Assembly (NCBI GenBank): GCA_951812925.1
Contig: OX638370.1
Span: forward strand, 39,435,948 to 39,499,947
Length of the DNA stretch: 64,000 bases
Reading direction: 5' to 3'
From: Calliopum simillimum
Lineage: Eukaryota; Arthropoda; Insecta; Diptera; Lauxaniidae
The notes under the pieces were generated by a model. The model made no database searches and was not told the DNA's origin. It worked only from the letters and a program-made list of their open reading frames with translations. Of this stretch, positions 20,839-32,138 are shown piece by piece. Within the stretch, counting starts at the first letter, position 1, and the number at the start of each line of letters is the position of its first letter. Made by a program: the position numbers and the translations under genes.

Positions 20839-22995
20839 TGTGCAAAAAAATGGATGAGGATCCGTTTCGAACCCGTTATGAGTTCACAAAGGGGTAAAAA
20901 ACGTAATCCGCGGTAACGGATCCGTTTCAAACCCGTGACGTACATAAAAAACGAATTCAAAACGAATTTGCTTTTAATAATTTTGATGCTATGTTTAAAT
21001 AAAAAAAAAAAACATTTTGAAGCGCTTATTAGCGGCTAAAAAAAAAATAAATAATAAGAAAAAAAATTAACGATCCGCCTGTGGTAGGATTCGAACCCGG
21101 GTAATTCCGCAGTGCGGACCCGTTTCGAATCTGAAAAGTGTGTAAAAACGAATTCAAAACGGATTCGCTTTTAAAAAATGTTAATGCTGTATAAAAAAAC
21201 CGTTTTGATGCGCTTATTAACAATTAAAAAAAAAATAAAAAAAAGGAAGATAAAAAGAACTTGGGTAAATCCATTACGAAACCGTAAATATGTACTTCAA
21301 ATACGAACTCAAAATGGATTTGCTTTAATTAATGTTAATGATGATAAAAAAACATTGATTTGTTTTTTTTTATCTCTTTATTTTATTGCGTATGATTTTT
21401 TGTAAACTTTTCAAACTCTGTTTGAAGAAATGTTTTTGATTCCTAATTTGAGTAGGGTAAGGGAGGGAAATATGGACCACCCATCTTTCTTTTTTAAATA
21501 AAATCCAAAATACATAAAATAAAACAATTAATTTTATGTCATTCAGTAAAGGAAACAATTTACCTTTATTCTGATTCACTTTTAGATAAATATCTCATCA
21601 GGATAAAGAAAAAAAATTAAAAAACTGAAAATACTCAAAATGAAGATAAAAAAAAAGTGTAGTGTAATATGGACCATATAGTCCATTTGGTACAGAAGTT
21701 GCATATAAAAATGTCACTTCCACATTCGACACATTTTTCATGACTCCAAGAATGTCAGATAACACAGTCAACCCAAAATTCGCCACGTCGATCTTCTGAG
21801 TAAAGGGTGTTACATTATATGCATTTTTTATCATTTTGTTCCTTTGTAGTTAACGAATTACATATAATGACCATCAGACTTGTCATGAAAACTGCGACTA
21901 GATTGCCCATCTGAAAAAGATGATAAATACATTTGATTTTGAGGCTTTTTTCTTTGGTGGTCCATATTACCCACAGCACGTATTGGTGAAATAAATGGTT
22001 TTTTTATCAAAAACTCTTTTGGTTAATGAACTTATTAGTGTTAATAAATTATAAATGGTATTCACTGACTTTATGTATATTGTATAATTAACCATTTATT
22101 TAAAAACGCGATGTCTTTAAAGTGAAATAATGAAATATACTCACTAGAAAAAAATTATCACTGAGCTTTTTTTTTAGAAAAATCAACTTTACAGAAACAT
22201 GCGACTTCACCGAACGCTAAATCCTATGTATGCAGTGGGAAATAACCGTGTGGTCCATATTACACACGTAGTCCATATTTCCCTCCCTTACCCTATAATT
22301 TTTAAATCTCAACATCAGATAAGTCTACATCATATCGGTCAATAGCCTGATTGCTTAACGTCTAGTGTTTGAAAAGTAATACCCCGGGAGTGTGGGTTCG
22401 CCTCCCGGCCGGGTAATTTTTTTGATTAAAAAGAAGCCCTTCAACATTTTTCTTTTCTTTATAAGGAGCATTAACATTATTAAAAGCGAATCCGTTTTGA
22501 ATTCGTTTTTTATGTATGTTACGGTTTCGAAACGGATCCATACAAGTATAAAAAACGATTCGCTTTTTTTGGGAATTTCTCCCGCAAACGGATCAGTGAC
22601 GGCTCCGTAACGAATTCCGTAACGGATAAAAAATACATGAATATGAACCCGGTACGGATTCGTAACGGGTCCGTTTGGCACATTGGGCATTAATAATAAT
22701 TAAAGCAAATCCGTTTTGAGTTCGAATTTGAAGTATTTACGGATTTGAAACGAATTTACCTAGGTGGATTTTTATTCTTTATTATTCTTCATTTTTTTTC
22801 TTTTTATTTTTGTATTAATTGTTAATAAGCGCATCAAAACGGTTTCATTGACATTTTTAAAAGCAAATCCGTTTTGAATTCGTTTTTGATGTACGTTACG
22901 GGTCCGAAACAGATCCGTTACCGCGGATTACGTTTTATATCCCTTTATGAACTCGTAACGGGTTCGAAACGGATCCTCATCCGTTTTTGTGCACA
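20839..22995. mobile_element. Foldback element with reiterated ACGGATCCG arms
   Basis: The ends are TGTGCAAAAAAATGGATGAG and the near-complement of TGTGCACAAAAACGGATGAG. The arms (20839-21345 and 22480-22995) pair in inverted order and are built from reiterated words such as ACGGATCCGTTTCGAACCCG and AAAACGAATTCAAAACG. A TA-bounded element (21453-22295) is inserted in the middle. tRNA-like B-box words occur at about 21088-21105 and 22392-22415. Confidence 0.7.
21453..22295. mobile_element. TA-flanked TIR element (GGGTAAGGGAGGGAAATATG)
   Basis: Terminal inverted repeats read TAGGGTAAGGGAGGGAAATA and its complement; the TGGACCAC word follows and recurs inside (near 21668, 21958 and 22252). TA at both edges suggests Tc1/mariner/pogo-type insertion. 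No transposase was seen. The terminal architecture resembles that of the separate element at 26675-27628. Confidence 0.8.
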
Positions 22996-23301
22996 TATTA
23001 TATTATAAAAATACAACGAACGTATTTGAACTTATTTTCAATGTAATCTACATAATTTACATTAATTTTTATCTGTGTTTATCTCTTTCATAAGAGTTAA
23101 AAATTTAGAAAAAAAAATACCATTTATCTTACTGACACTGCGCTACAAATCCAAAAAAGTTTAAAAGTTCTGGGTTCTCACATATCATGTTTGGCACTCG
23201 AAAAAAAAATTTTCAGCGTACTCGGTTTTTCTTCACCACCCTAAGATTCTTTTTTAGGTCGTTTTATTTCTAGAGATGGAAAAAAATCGTAGCGCGTATT
23301 C

Positions 23302-23623
23302 TATATCGCCGGTGCTTTTTAAATGCGGACAAGAAAATCCGCAAACTGCGGCGAAAATATCTTTTTTGTGCGAATGCGGACAAGAAAATCACTTTTTACA
23401 AAATGCGGAGAAGAAAATCTCTTTTTTAAAAATGTTTATTTTCGTAACTCGTCGAAAAAATACTCACTAAATAAAGTGATTTTCTTCGCCGCATTTTGTA
23501 AAAAGTGATTTTCTTCCCCGCATTTTGTAAAAAGTGATTTTCTTCGCCGCATTTAAAAAAAAAAGATTTTCTTCGCCGCAACTTTCGGTTGGAAGATTTT
23601 CTTCGTAAGCACCGGCGATATAT
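23302..23623. mobile_element. TIR element with reiterated GAAGAAAATC units
   Basis: The ends are TATATCGCCGGTGCTT and AAGCACCGGCGATATA. Internally, at least seven copies of an AATGCGGxxAAGAAAATC word occur, the first half in one orientation and the second half inverted, so the whole can fold. It is non-coding; the short ORFs across it are repeats in all frames. Confidence 0.75.
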
Positions 23624-23936
23624 ATTCTTCAGGGTTCTTAGGCTACGATCACTATCAGTTTTAGGTTTTAACAAAGAAAGGAGTAATGTTTTTTTGTTGG
23701 AATGTATTTCAAAGAAAACACTGGGCCAATAATAATTTAACTTTAAACATAAATATATAAATACAAACATTATAACTTATAATAAAATTCAGTTCCTCTA
23801 TACAATTCTAAGGGCTAGTTTCACAAAGTCAGTTAAATATTAACTGAAACTTAAATCGTCAATTTGGCAAAAAGTTGCAAGAAAAAATTCAAAAATTTTA
23901 ACTGAACATTGTGAAGTTGCCCTTGAAGGAATTAAA

Positions 23937-24715
23937 TTAACGAAAGTAATGTGTCAATCCCAATCCTGCGCCATAATTTGTTTGACCTCCTAGTGGTCCA
24001 TTTAACCATTTTGAAGCACTGCCACTCAAGTCCAAGCGTGTATTACGATCCTGTGATTGCCACAAGTTGGCTTTTGCACCCAAATCCAATTGATCGCCAA
24101 AGTTAGGTATATGACTTAGCCCTGCATTCGCACTGTGACCATTAATATGATTCCATTCTAAGCCGCCACCATTACGTTCAAACTTGAAACCATTAGCAAG
24201 TTCATTCTGGGAAGCAAAAAGCTTAGCATCCACACTATTGACACCATTATTGAAGAGATTTGCATGTGCGCTTTCCATCAAAGTGTCCTTGACACCGGGT
24301 GTGTGAGTTTTGCTGATGGCAAGTCCATGACCGTTACTAAAAAGAAAAATTTAATTTTATTCAAAATAAAAATAGAGATGAATGAGAAAGGCTGCACTTA
24401 CACATTATATCCCACAGCGCCACCTGTGGAGACTGGACCACCATTTGTGTTTCCTGCTGCAAAAGCGCTACCAACTAAGTTGTGATCTGGTGTACCGATA
24501 CCCTTAGAAATAGCCACATTAACATCTTGACCTCCAGCTGGATTGGCTGACATTGAACCACCGATACTTTGACGACGTACACGAATTGGACGTGGTGGGC
24601 TTGTCGGTGGTGGATAATATGGCAATTTCTGGAATGTGGCACGTTGTGGCAAAGCATCAATGCTTACGCCAAGCAAGACTGTAGCAAGAGCAACGATAGA
24701 GATAGCGAATTTCAT
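23937..24715 (-). CDS. Att: Attacin, copy 1
   Basis: Two exons, complement(23937..24336, 24402..24715), give 237 aa; the 65-bp intron is phase 2, inside a Val codon. Attacins are inducible antibacterial peptides secreted into haemolymph, active mainly on Gram-negatives. Signal peptide is about 1-20. A proline-rich propeptide (PPPTSPPRP) ends at the furin-type site RVRR (45-48), giving a mature Q-starting protein of about 189 aa. Attacin/sarcotoxin-II N-domain: GGSMSANPAGGQDVNVAISK; glycine-rich G domains: AHANLFNNG, SQNELANGF, LDLSGSASKW, GAGLGLTHYF. The C-terminus is FR, whereas copies 2 and 3 end in FG as in other attacins. Copies differ by only a few residues, indicating recent duplication or gene conversion. 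Confidence 0.96.
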
Positions 24716-24990
24716 TTTTATTATTTTTATTTAATTTAATGTTTCTTAACTGAAGGTGTAAATTCTTTTGATGCTGCAGTAAGCGCAGCTTGAGGTTTTT
24801 ATACTCCTTCCTGCAAATATGTAATTATTCTTATCAATGGCGGCGGTGCTTCCCTATTACAAATGGGATTTTTCTAAAAAAAAAATGCACACATCTTGAG
24901 GTTATCTGCACCGATGATGTGTTTACATTGTAGAATTTTGTCTTTGATATTACATGACTTTTTTGACTTAATTAAAATAAAACCCCCAAA
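24716..24990 (-). promoter_or_regulatory. Attacin-1 promoter (TATA, GATA, kB-like)
   Basis: On the minus strand, TATAAAA lies at 24797-24803 and GATAAG at 24830-24835. A plus-strand GGGATTTTTC at 24865-24874 fits the loose Relish/Dif consensus GGGRNNYYYY. GATA next to kB is the known arrangement of fly immune promoters. Sequence similarity to the other two attacin promoters continues to about 24995 (AAACCCCCAAAGTTTAGTTT). Confidence 0.65.
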
Positions 24991-25050
24991 GTTTAGTTTT
25001 AGAATTTTTTTAGCATTTACTCAAATGAATTGAACTTAACCGGGGGGACG

Positions 25051-25984
25051 GACCCAGGTATGAAAGAACTTTTTAGATTTTAGTTGATAAGTAGAAATCG
25101 AACAAAAGAAAAAATGTTTTCATTGGTTGAAAAAAAGAAGTGTGTTAAGCCGCTCACAGCCCGCTTGAAAAAATTTAACTGAAAGGTTCAAGGACGATGG
25201 AGTTTTTTGTTGAGTTCTTTTCAGGACATCATCCAAAGTCAATCCAGACAAGAATCCATATCGCAGTTGCGCGTGGAACCTCCCATACAAGCAAAATACG
25301 TTAAATACTAATTCTCGCAAATGTTACATTTGTTATATCTTTAAATGAAATTTGGTATGTAGATACTGCTTATCAATGCCTTGTAACATCCGAAAAGTGG
25401 GCGGTATCAAAATGAAAATTTTGATTCAATATTACTCAAAACGACTCCTACAGTTTTAATGAAAATTTAGAATATGTTACCACTGCAAACAAGTATTAAT
25501 ATGTGATATGTCGTTATATTAGGAAAATTCGTTGAAGGGCGTGACACCGCCCACAAAAAAAATAATACGCTAAAAAAAGAAAACTACTAAAGCAATCTTT
25601 CTGAATTTAACTGTAGGGAGTCTACTTGCTATTAGGCACCTACAACCTGAAAGTCGGTAAAATATCGCCGGTGCGCGTGGAACCTCCCATACAAGTAAAA
25701 CACATTAAATGCTATTTCTCGCAAATGGTAGAACATATTTTGATGAAATTTGGTATGCGGATCTGGATCATGAGAATTTAAGGCATAACGAAAAGTAGGC
25801 TTTGTTTAATAATTGCCACGGCCACTTTTTATCAAAATAAATATTTTGGTTAATAACTCAGGTGCAAAAAAAAAATGGAATGAACTTTTTAATTCTTATA
25901 TGCAGTCTTATGTACTTCATCAGCAGAACTGTCATTACACCTGCAGGATTTTTAAATATCCTTGCTTGAAATTGAAGAAAACGC
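25051..25984. repeat. Dispersed repeat copies between attacins
   Basis: Two partial copies of the repeat described at 11690-11960 lie here: 25250-25560 and 25665-25830. They share GCGCGTGGAACCTCCCATAC, GATGAAATTTGGTATG and ATATGTGATATGTCGTTATA. No gene was seen. Confidence 0.55.
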
Positions 25985-26430
25985 TGTGTTCAGTCGTACA
26001 TCGTAGCTACAAGAAAAGGTGAAATTCTTTTTATTAATAGCATCGAATAGCCACACTCTTCCTTATCAAAATATCCTTTCGGATTTTTGCGAGCTATGAT
26101 CCTATGAAGAGAAGATATTTCAGCCACCATACAAAAGACGAAATATTTCGGGTGTGTGCCATACCCATTTTTTTTATTTTAGGGCATTCCCCTTATTGGC
26201 ACTAACACACTGCATACCCTGCAACAGATTTCAACTCATTTTGAGGGTTTTTTTTGGCCATAAATCGATTTCTGGATACTAATACAATTTCGTCCTTTGT
26301 ATGGGGGCTGACAAATTTTCTCTTCAAAGGATCATAACTCGGAAAGTAAGAGTTATTCCAAAGATTAATTTTAATACCATTCAAAAGAAAATGTAGCTAC
26401 GCCATAAGCTTGAAAACAGCGTTTTTTTAA
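25985..26430. repeat. Hairpin repeat
   Basis: The arms at 25987-26145 and 26285-26420 are inverted: GAGCTATGATCCTATGAAGA against TCTTCAAAGGATCATAACTC, and ATCGTAGCTACAAGAAAA against AAAATGTAGCTACGCC. Non-coding. Confidence 0.65.
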
Positions 26431-26674
26431 ACTTCAGGTATCCAGAACCAATTATTAAATTTTATTGATACTAAATTTATTGTAATATAGTATCAGGAGT
26501 GCTGCTTAGTTAGGTTTCCTTTTTATCGGCTATTGTTACGTTTTTCTATTTCACCAAAAACCATAGATTTTGATATTTTTTATTGCATCCGATACAGATT
26601 TGACACTCTCCGAGTTTTTCCTTATTAGTATTCACATAGGTAAACTTATCATTTTGAATGCATGAAAATGAAGT

Positions 26675-27628
26675 TAGGGTAAAGGCGGGAGATGTGGCAC
26701 CACTGGGTGATATGGCACCCCAATCATTTTCAATAGTTGCAGCTCTCATAGCATTTAAATATGGACACAGTTCAATTCAACTGCGCGAGAGACTTCGTGG
26801 TATGTTGTTCGTTTAGCTATATTTGCAATAATAGCATCTGTGTGGGATTTTTAAAAAAATTTTGGAAATGTAAACGGCTGACTTTTGTTTTGCATATACT
26901 TTGAGAGGCAGCAGAGCGGTGAGTATTTGGTATAGCTTTATGGTGCATATATCAAAACAAACAGAATTGAATGTGATTTCGTTTTCGGATGAATGCGAGC
27001 GCGAGTGAACATGTGTGTTCGAGTCGTGGCATTTTTACTCGGTATGTACCGCAAGGGAGATATGGCACCCCACTACTGCGGGTGATATAGTTCTGATGCC
27101 ATGTCTCCCTTTGCATGTTATAAGATATTTGGGAGTACAAATATTCTTTGTGCTAAATCTTTGTGTTTTGGTTTTGTTGAACATAAACTTGACTGAACAT
27201 AACATAACACGGGCTCATCATTGAGGAAAGTCCAAATAAAATTCCATATCACGCCTTTTTGCAGAATTGCATTGACAAAAACCAAGGACAAAATATAGCT
27301 GAAGTGCTTCAATGTACCACAGAGCAGCAGAATTTTTGTCAGGTAGAACCTTCAATGATTGTGTTTTCATTTTGATTTGATTAATTTGAGGTTTTCACTA
27401 GGATATGCTAGAAAAGCCTGAACATGTCTTTAATGAAATAGCGCCTGTACCAACGACATCGAAAGAAAAAACATTTTTGCAATAATTTTTATTCTAGTTG
27501 AAGTATTTTTGTTTTGTTTTAAATAAATAAAAGAATGAATTTGTGTTTAGTTTTTTTAAAAATCTCTTTTGATTTTGGTTTTATAGCAGTTTACCGAAAA
27601 GGGTGCCATATCTCCCGCTTTTACCCTA
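26675..27628. mobile_element. TA-flanked TIR element (GGGTAAAGGCGGGAGATRTG)
   Basis: The ends are TAGGGTAAAGGCGGGAGATG and the complement of TAGGGTAAAAGCGGGAGATA, then TGGCACC. The TIR word recurs inside (GATATGGCACCCC near 26709, GAGATATGGCACCCC at about 27058). TA at both edges. No transposase was recognised in its short ORFs. It separates the divergent attacin copies 1 and 2. Confidence 0.8.
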
Positions 27629-27779
27629 TGAATAAAAAACATCGACTAAAATAATAAGATCAGATTGTCAACCGAGCAGGGATCGGTCTCCAGGTACTAA
27701 GTACTTATATGCAGTAGTTCTAAACGGAGCTGTTGTAAACTGGGAGCCCCGCGTAAGTTCAATCCATTTGGGTTGAAAA

Positions 27780-28079
27780 AATCTGAAACAAAACTTTGGG
27801 GGTTTTTATTTTAATTAAATAAAAATAGTACATGTAAAATAAAAGGCAAAATGCTACAATATAAACACATCATCGGTGCAGATAACCTCAAGATGTATAT
27901 TTTTTTTTGTTAGACGAATCACCTTCGCAATAGGGAAGCACCGCCGTCATTGATAAGAATAATTACATATTTGCAGGAAGGAGTATAAAAACCTTCAGCT
28001 GCGCTTAATGCAGCATCAAACGAATTTACACCTTCAATTAAGAAACATTAAATTATAGAATTTAATAAAAATAATAAAA
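27780..28079 (+). promoter_or_regulatory. Attacin-2 promoter (TATA, GATA)
   Basis: GATAAG at 27952-27957, TATAAAA at 27984-27990, probable initiator in GCAGCATCAAACG at about 28012 and ATG at 28080. The region aligns with the other copies, but the position matching GGGATTTTTC of copy 1 reads AGGTGATTCG on the opposite strand, so the G-triplet is lost. GGGAAGCACC (27933-27942), present in all copies, is a one-mismatch alternative. Confidence 0.65.
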
Positions 28080-28856
28080 ATGAAATTCGCTATCTCTATC
28101 GTTGCTCTTGCTACAGTCTTGCTTGGCGTAAGCATTGATGCTTTGCCACAACGTGCCACATTCCAGAAATTGCCATATTATCCACCACCGACAAGCCCAC
28201 CACGTCCAATTCGTGTACGTCGTCAAAGTATCGGTGGTTCAATGTCAGCCAATCCAGCTGGAGGTCAAGATGTTAATGTGGCTATTTCTAAGGGTATCGG
28301 TACACCAGATCACAACTTAGTTGGTAGCGTTTTTGCAGCAGGAAACACAAATGGTGGTCCAGTATCCACAGGTGGCGCTGTGGGATATAATGTGTAAGTG
28401 TTAGAAGTGTAATCTTTCATTCATCATGGCTGATAAAATTGTCTTCTTCTTTTAAGTAACGGTCATGGACTTGCCATCAGCAAAACTCATACACCCGGTG
28501 TTAAGGACACTTTAATGGAAAGCGCACATGCAAATCTCTTCAATAATGGTGTCAATAGTGTTGATGCTAAGCTTTTTGCTTCCCAGAATGAACTTGCTAA
28601 TGGTTTCAAGTTTGAACGTAATGGTGGTGGCTTAGAATGGAATCATATTAATGGTCACAGTGCCAATGCGGGGCTAAGTCATATACCTAACTTTGGCGAT
28701 CAATTGGATTTGGGTGCAAAGGCCAACTTGTGGCAATCACAGGATCGCAATACACGCTTGGATTTGAGTGGCAGTGCTTCAAAATGGTTGAATGGACCAC
28801 TAGGCGGTCAAACGAATTATGGCGCAGGATTGGGCTTGACACATTACTTTGGTTAA
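28080..28856 (+). CDS. Att: Attacin, copy 2
   Basis: Exons 28080..28393 and 28457..28856 (63-bp phase-2 intron) give 237 aa. Signal peptide, proline-rich propeptide, RVRR cleavage site and attacin domains are the same as in copy 1, with a Val for Ala in VGSVFAAGN and the usual FG C-terminus. It is divergent to copy 1 (3.4 kb between start codons) and convergent with copy 3. The intron sequence differs from the other copies more than the exons do, which fits exon-biased gene conversion or selection (inference). Confidence 0.96.
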
Positions 28857-28927
28857 AATCTCAATTAGCATTTAACTCCAGTTTGTGAAACTCCTTAGAA
28901 TTGAATGCAGGAACTGAATTTTGTAAT

Positions 28928-29645
28928 TACCCTATAGGAAATTCAACTGGTTTAAAAGCGGTTTAAAACTACTTTTTTTTCAACTACAACCGGTTGAAAT
29001 TCTGACTTTTTTCCTTGCAAGAGACTGGTTTATTTTACATGGCGATGTCATAGGGGCAGGGCAATTGTCCTACTCTGCATATATTTTCAACTGGTTTAAA
29101 ACTGGTTTATTTTAAATCGGTAAATAATTAATTGCCCTACATTGCATATATTTTCAACTGGTTTAAAATTGATATTTTTCAATTGGTAAATAGTCAATTG
29201 ACCAAATCTGGTTTAAAAACTAGTTAAGTAGATGCAATTCCACTACAAATTCAATACATATATGTTTTCAATTTAATTGAAACATTCATTGGGGATTCAT
29301 AAGGGAACTCAAGTTCCAAAAACAAATATTAAACTGTTAATAATATTAAATAATAAAAAATAACTTAGAATTAGTATTTTTATAAGTTAAAACATTAATG
29401 AAAATTAAATAGGGGCTTAAAGAAAAAAATATTGTGAAAATGAATTTGAATTGAATTTCGTGATAATTTGACAATCTCAGCAAGGAAAATAAAAAATTAG
29501 AAAAAAAATTTGAGATTAAATTTTAAAAATTAAAGTCAAAGTGGTTTTTGCTACATATAATTTAAACCAGTTTCAAACCGGTTGCTTTTTAACTACGTTT
29601 TCAACCGGTTTTTTTGTAACCGGTTTATGTTCTTCCGACAGGGTA
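28928..29645. mobile_element. TIR element with ACCGGTT-rich ends
   Basis: The element starts TACCCTATAGGAA and ends TTCCGACAGGGTA. TA occurs at both edges. Subterminal regions are rich in TTTAAACTGG, CAACCGGTT and related words in both orientations. It is non-coding and begins 71 bp past the attacin-2 stop. Confidence 0.65.
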
Positions 29646-29665
29646 GTTATAATGTATTTATTTAT

Positions 29666-31420
29666 TAGGGCTGTGCAATGAGCTGATCGAACCTGTTCGA
29701 GTTTTCGCCACACACAACGAACAAGATCGATCAGCTCAGCTCAACTCAATTCGTAAGTTCGTGAGTTTTGAGCTGATCGTTTGATCGATCAGCGAATTCG
29801 TTGTGAGCTGATCGTTTGTTTGTTGAGCTCGTTAGTTATGAGTTTTCTCGTTTGTTTGGTTACGTTCAGCGTGTTCGTTATGCGTTGGATATGATTGCAA
29901 TCAGCGTTGTAAGAATTGCGTAGAAATAATACTTACGGTTTAATATTATACACGAATACCAAACAAATATTTTGCATAGTTGTTTTTTTGCTGTTAAATC
30001 GAAATTGTGAACTTAATAAAATTGAAAATAAAACTAAGACGTTTTGACAAATAATTTTGAATGAAAAAGTTAATTTTTTTAGGGTTGCCACCTGTTTTTT
30101 TTAATAAAATCAAAATTTTCTATCAATAAATTGCTAAAATCATCATTTTCTCTCTATAAATTGACATCTTGGGTCCAAAAACGACGAAACAAAAATTTAG
30201 GGTTGCCAGACGTTTTTTTGGAAAATTGCATTTCTTTGTCAACTTTCTTTATTGAAAGTTATAGAATGGACCCAAAAACCCATAGTAAATTTTTTGGGGT
30301 TGCCACCTGGTTTTTTTAATAAAATCAAAATTTTCTTTCAATGAATTGCTAAAATCATCATTTCTCTCTATAAATTGACATACTGGGTCCAAAAACGACG
30401 AAACAAAAATTTAGGGTTGCCATATCAGGGTGCCAGACGTTTTTTTTAGAATCGACCCCAAAACCCATAGTAATTTCCTTGGGCGTTATTTCCTAACGCC
30501 AAATTTTTTGGGGTTGCCACCTCGTTTTTTTAATAAAATCAAAATTTTTTTCCAATAAACTGCTAAAATCATAATTGTTATCTCTATAAATTGACATCTG
30601 GGTTCAAAACAATAAAAAATGTTAACAACCAAATGCAATTTTGCGAAAAAAAGTCAGGCAACCCTAATATGGCAACCCAAAATTTTTCTTTCGTTGTTCT
30701 TGGACCCAAAATGTCAATTTATAGAGAGCAAATGATGATTTTTGCAATTTATTCGAAGAAAATTTTGATTTTATTAAAAGAAACAGGTGGCAACCCTGAA
30801 AAAATATGTTAGATTTTTTAAAAGTTTATCTAAGCGGTTAAAGGCTTAAATTTATTTTATCTTTTTTTTTTTGAAATATATGGTTTAAGCAAATTTTACA
30901 AAAAAAAAAAAACATGTGGCAATCCTGAAAGTTGCTTATGCTGTGTACAGCGAAGAGCCGAAGTTCAAACAGCCGAGTTAAACAAAATGATTTTACAAAG
31001 CTTTCTAGTTTTTATTTTAAATTTTATTAAGTTCACAATTTCGAATTAAGAGCAAAAAAACAACTATGCAAAATATTTGTTTCATATTCGTGTATAATAT
31101 TAAACCTTAAACTTGTCCCAATTCTCACACACTTTTTGCAACGCTGATTGCAATTTGCAATCATATTCAACGCATATCGAACACGCTGAACGTAACCAAA
31201 CAAACGATAAAACTCATAACTAACGAGCTCAACAAACAAACGATCAGCTCACAACGAATTCGCTGATCGATCAAACGATCAGCTCAAAACTCACGAACTT
31301 ACGAATTGAGTTGAGTTGAGTTGAGCTGAGCTAAACAAACTCAGTTCGGTACTGAAATTGTGTGAAAAGCTCATGAGTTTTGAGTTTGATCGAACTAGTT
31401 CGGCTCGTTGCACAGCCCTA
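29666..31420. mobile_element. hAT-like non-autonomous element
   Basis: The ends are TAGGGCTGTGCAATGAGC and GCTCGTTGCACAGCCCTA. The flanking octamers are TTATTTAT and GTATTTAT (7 of 8 match), in line with an aged hAT duplication. Arms of about 250 bp are inverted and full of GATCAGCTCA words. The interior (30070-30810) holds three direct and one inverted copy of a unit with GGGTTGCCACCTGTTTTTTT and ATAAATTGACATCTTGGGTC. No transposase was seen. Confidence 0.75.
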
Positions 31421-31479
31421 GTATTTATGTTCGCAGTCTATCCACCAATTTGCAGCTGATGTTAGTTCGTGAGATTTAA

Positions 31480-31900
31480 AATGAGCAAAATCGGTCAACG
31501 GACACGCCTCAAAACGCAATATTAAGAGCATTATTCGCGATAACGTAACCTAAATACTAAGGATAGTAAGTACAACCTCTTGGCAAAAACTATGTTAATT
31601 CAGAATAGAGGGCGTGGTACCTCCTATATATATTCGCACAGATACTAATGATATGAAATATCTGATCAGGAACTCGGTTGATCCAAAAAGAGGGCGTGGC
31701 ACCTCCCATACACTAAAATTTTTCCAAAAGCTGTAGTGAAAACGTTATTTGAGGTAATGTAATAAAATCTGGCACAGATACAAGGAATAGTTAGTGGAAA
31801 CTCTAAGCAAAAACTAAGTCAGTTCGTATAAAAAGGCGTGGCACTTCCTTGCAATATTTTCAAAATGTTTCAGTGTAGGATATTTAGTTTTGACCAGGCT
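31480..31900 (+). repeat. Copy of the GGCGTGGCAC repeat
   Basis: Contains GAGGGCGTGGCACCTCCCAT and related units, as at 4440-5270. Non-coding. Confidence 0.55.
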
Positions 31901-32138
31901 AAAGGTAACACCCTTACTCGTTGATTTTGCTATGTAGCTTTAAGTAATCTTCAAAACATTAAATTTAACTAATTTTCATTGCCATTTATTTCAAAGAAAA
32001 CACTTGCGCAATAACAATTTAACCTTAAATATAAATAAATATAGACATTACAACTTATAATAAAATTCAGTGCCTCTATTCAATTCTAAGGGCTAGTTTC
32101 ACAAAGTTCGGTTAAATGCTAATTTGCTAACTGAGATG

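Noticed and set aside
24475..24660. 61-codon ORF (MMLCHNVPHSRN...) repeated in all attacin copies
   Set aside because: Overlaps the attacin exon in another frame; conserved only because the genes are near-identical.
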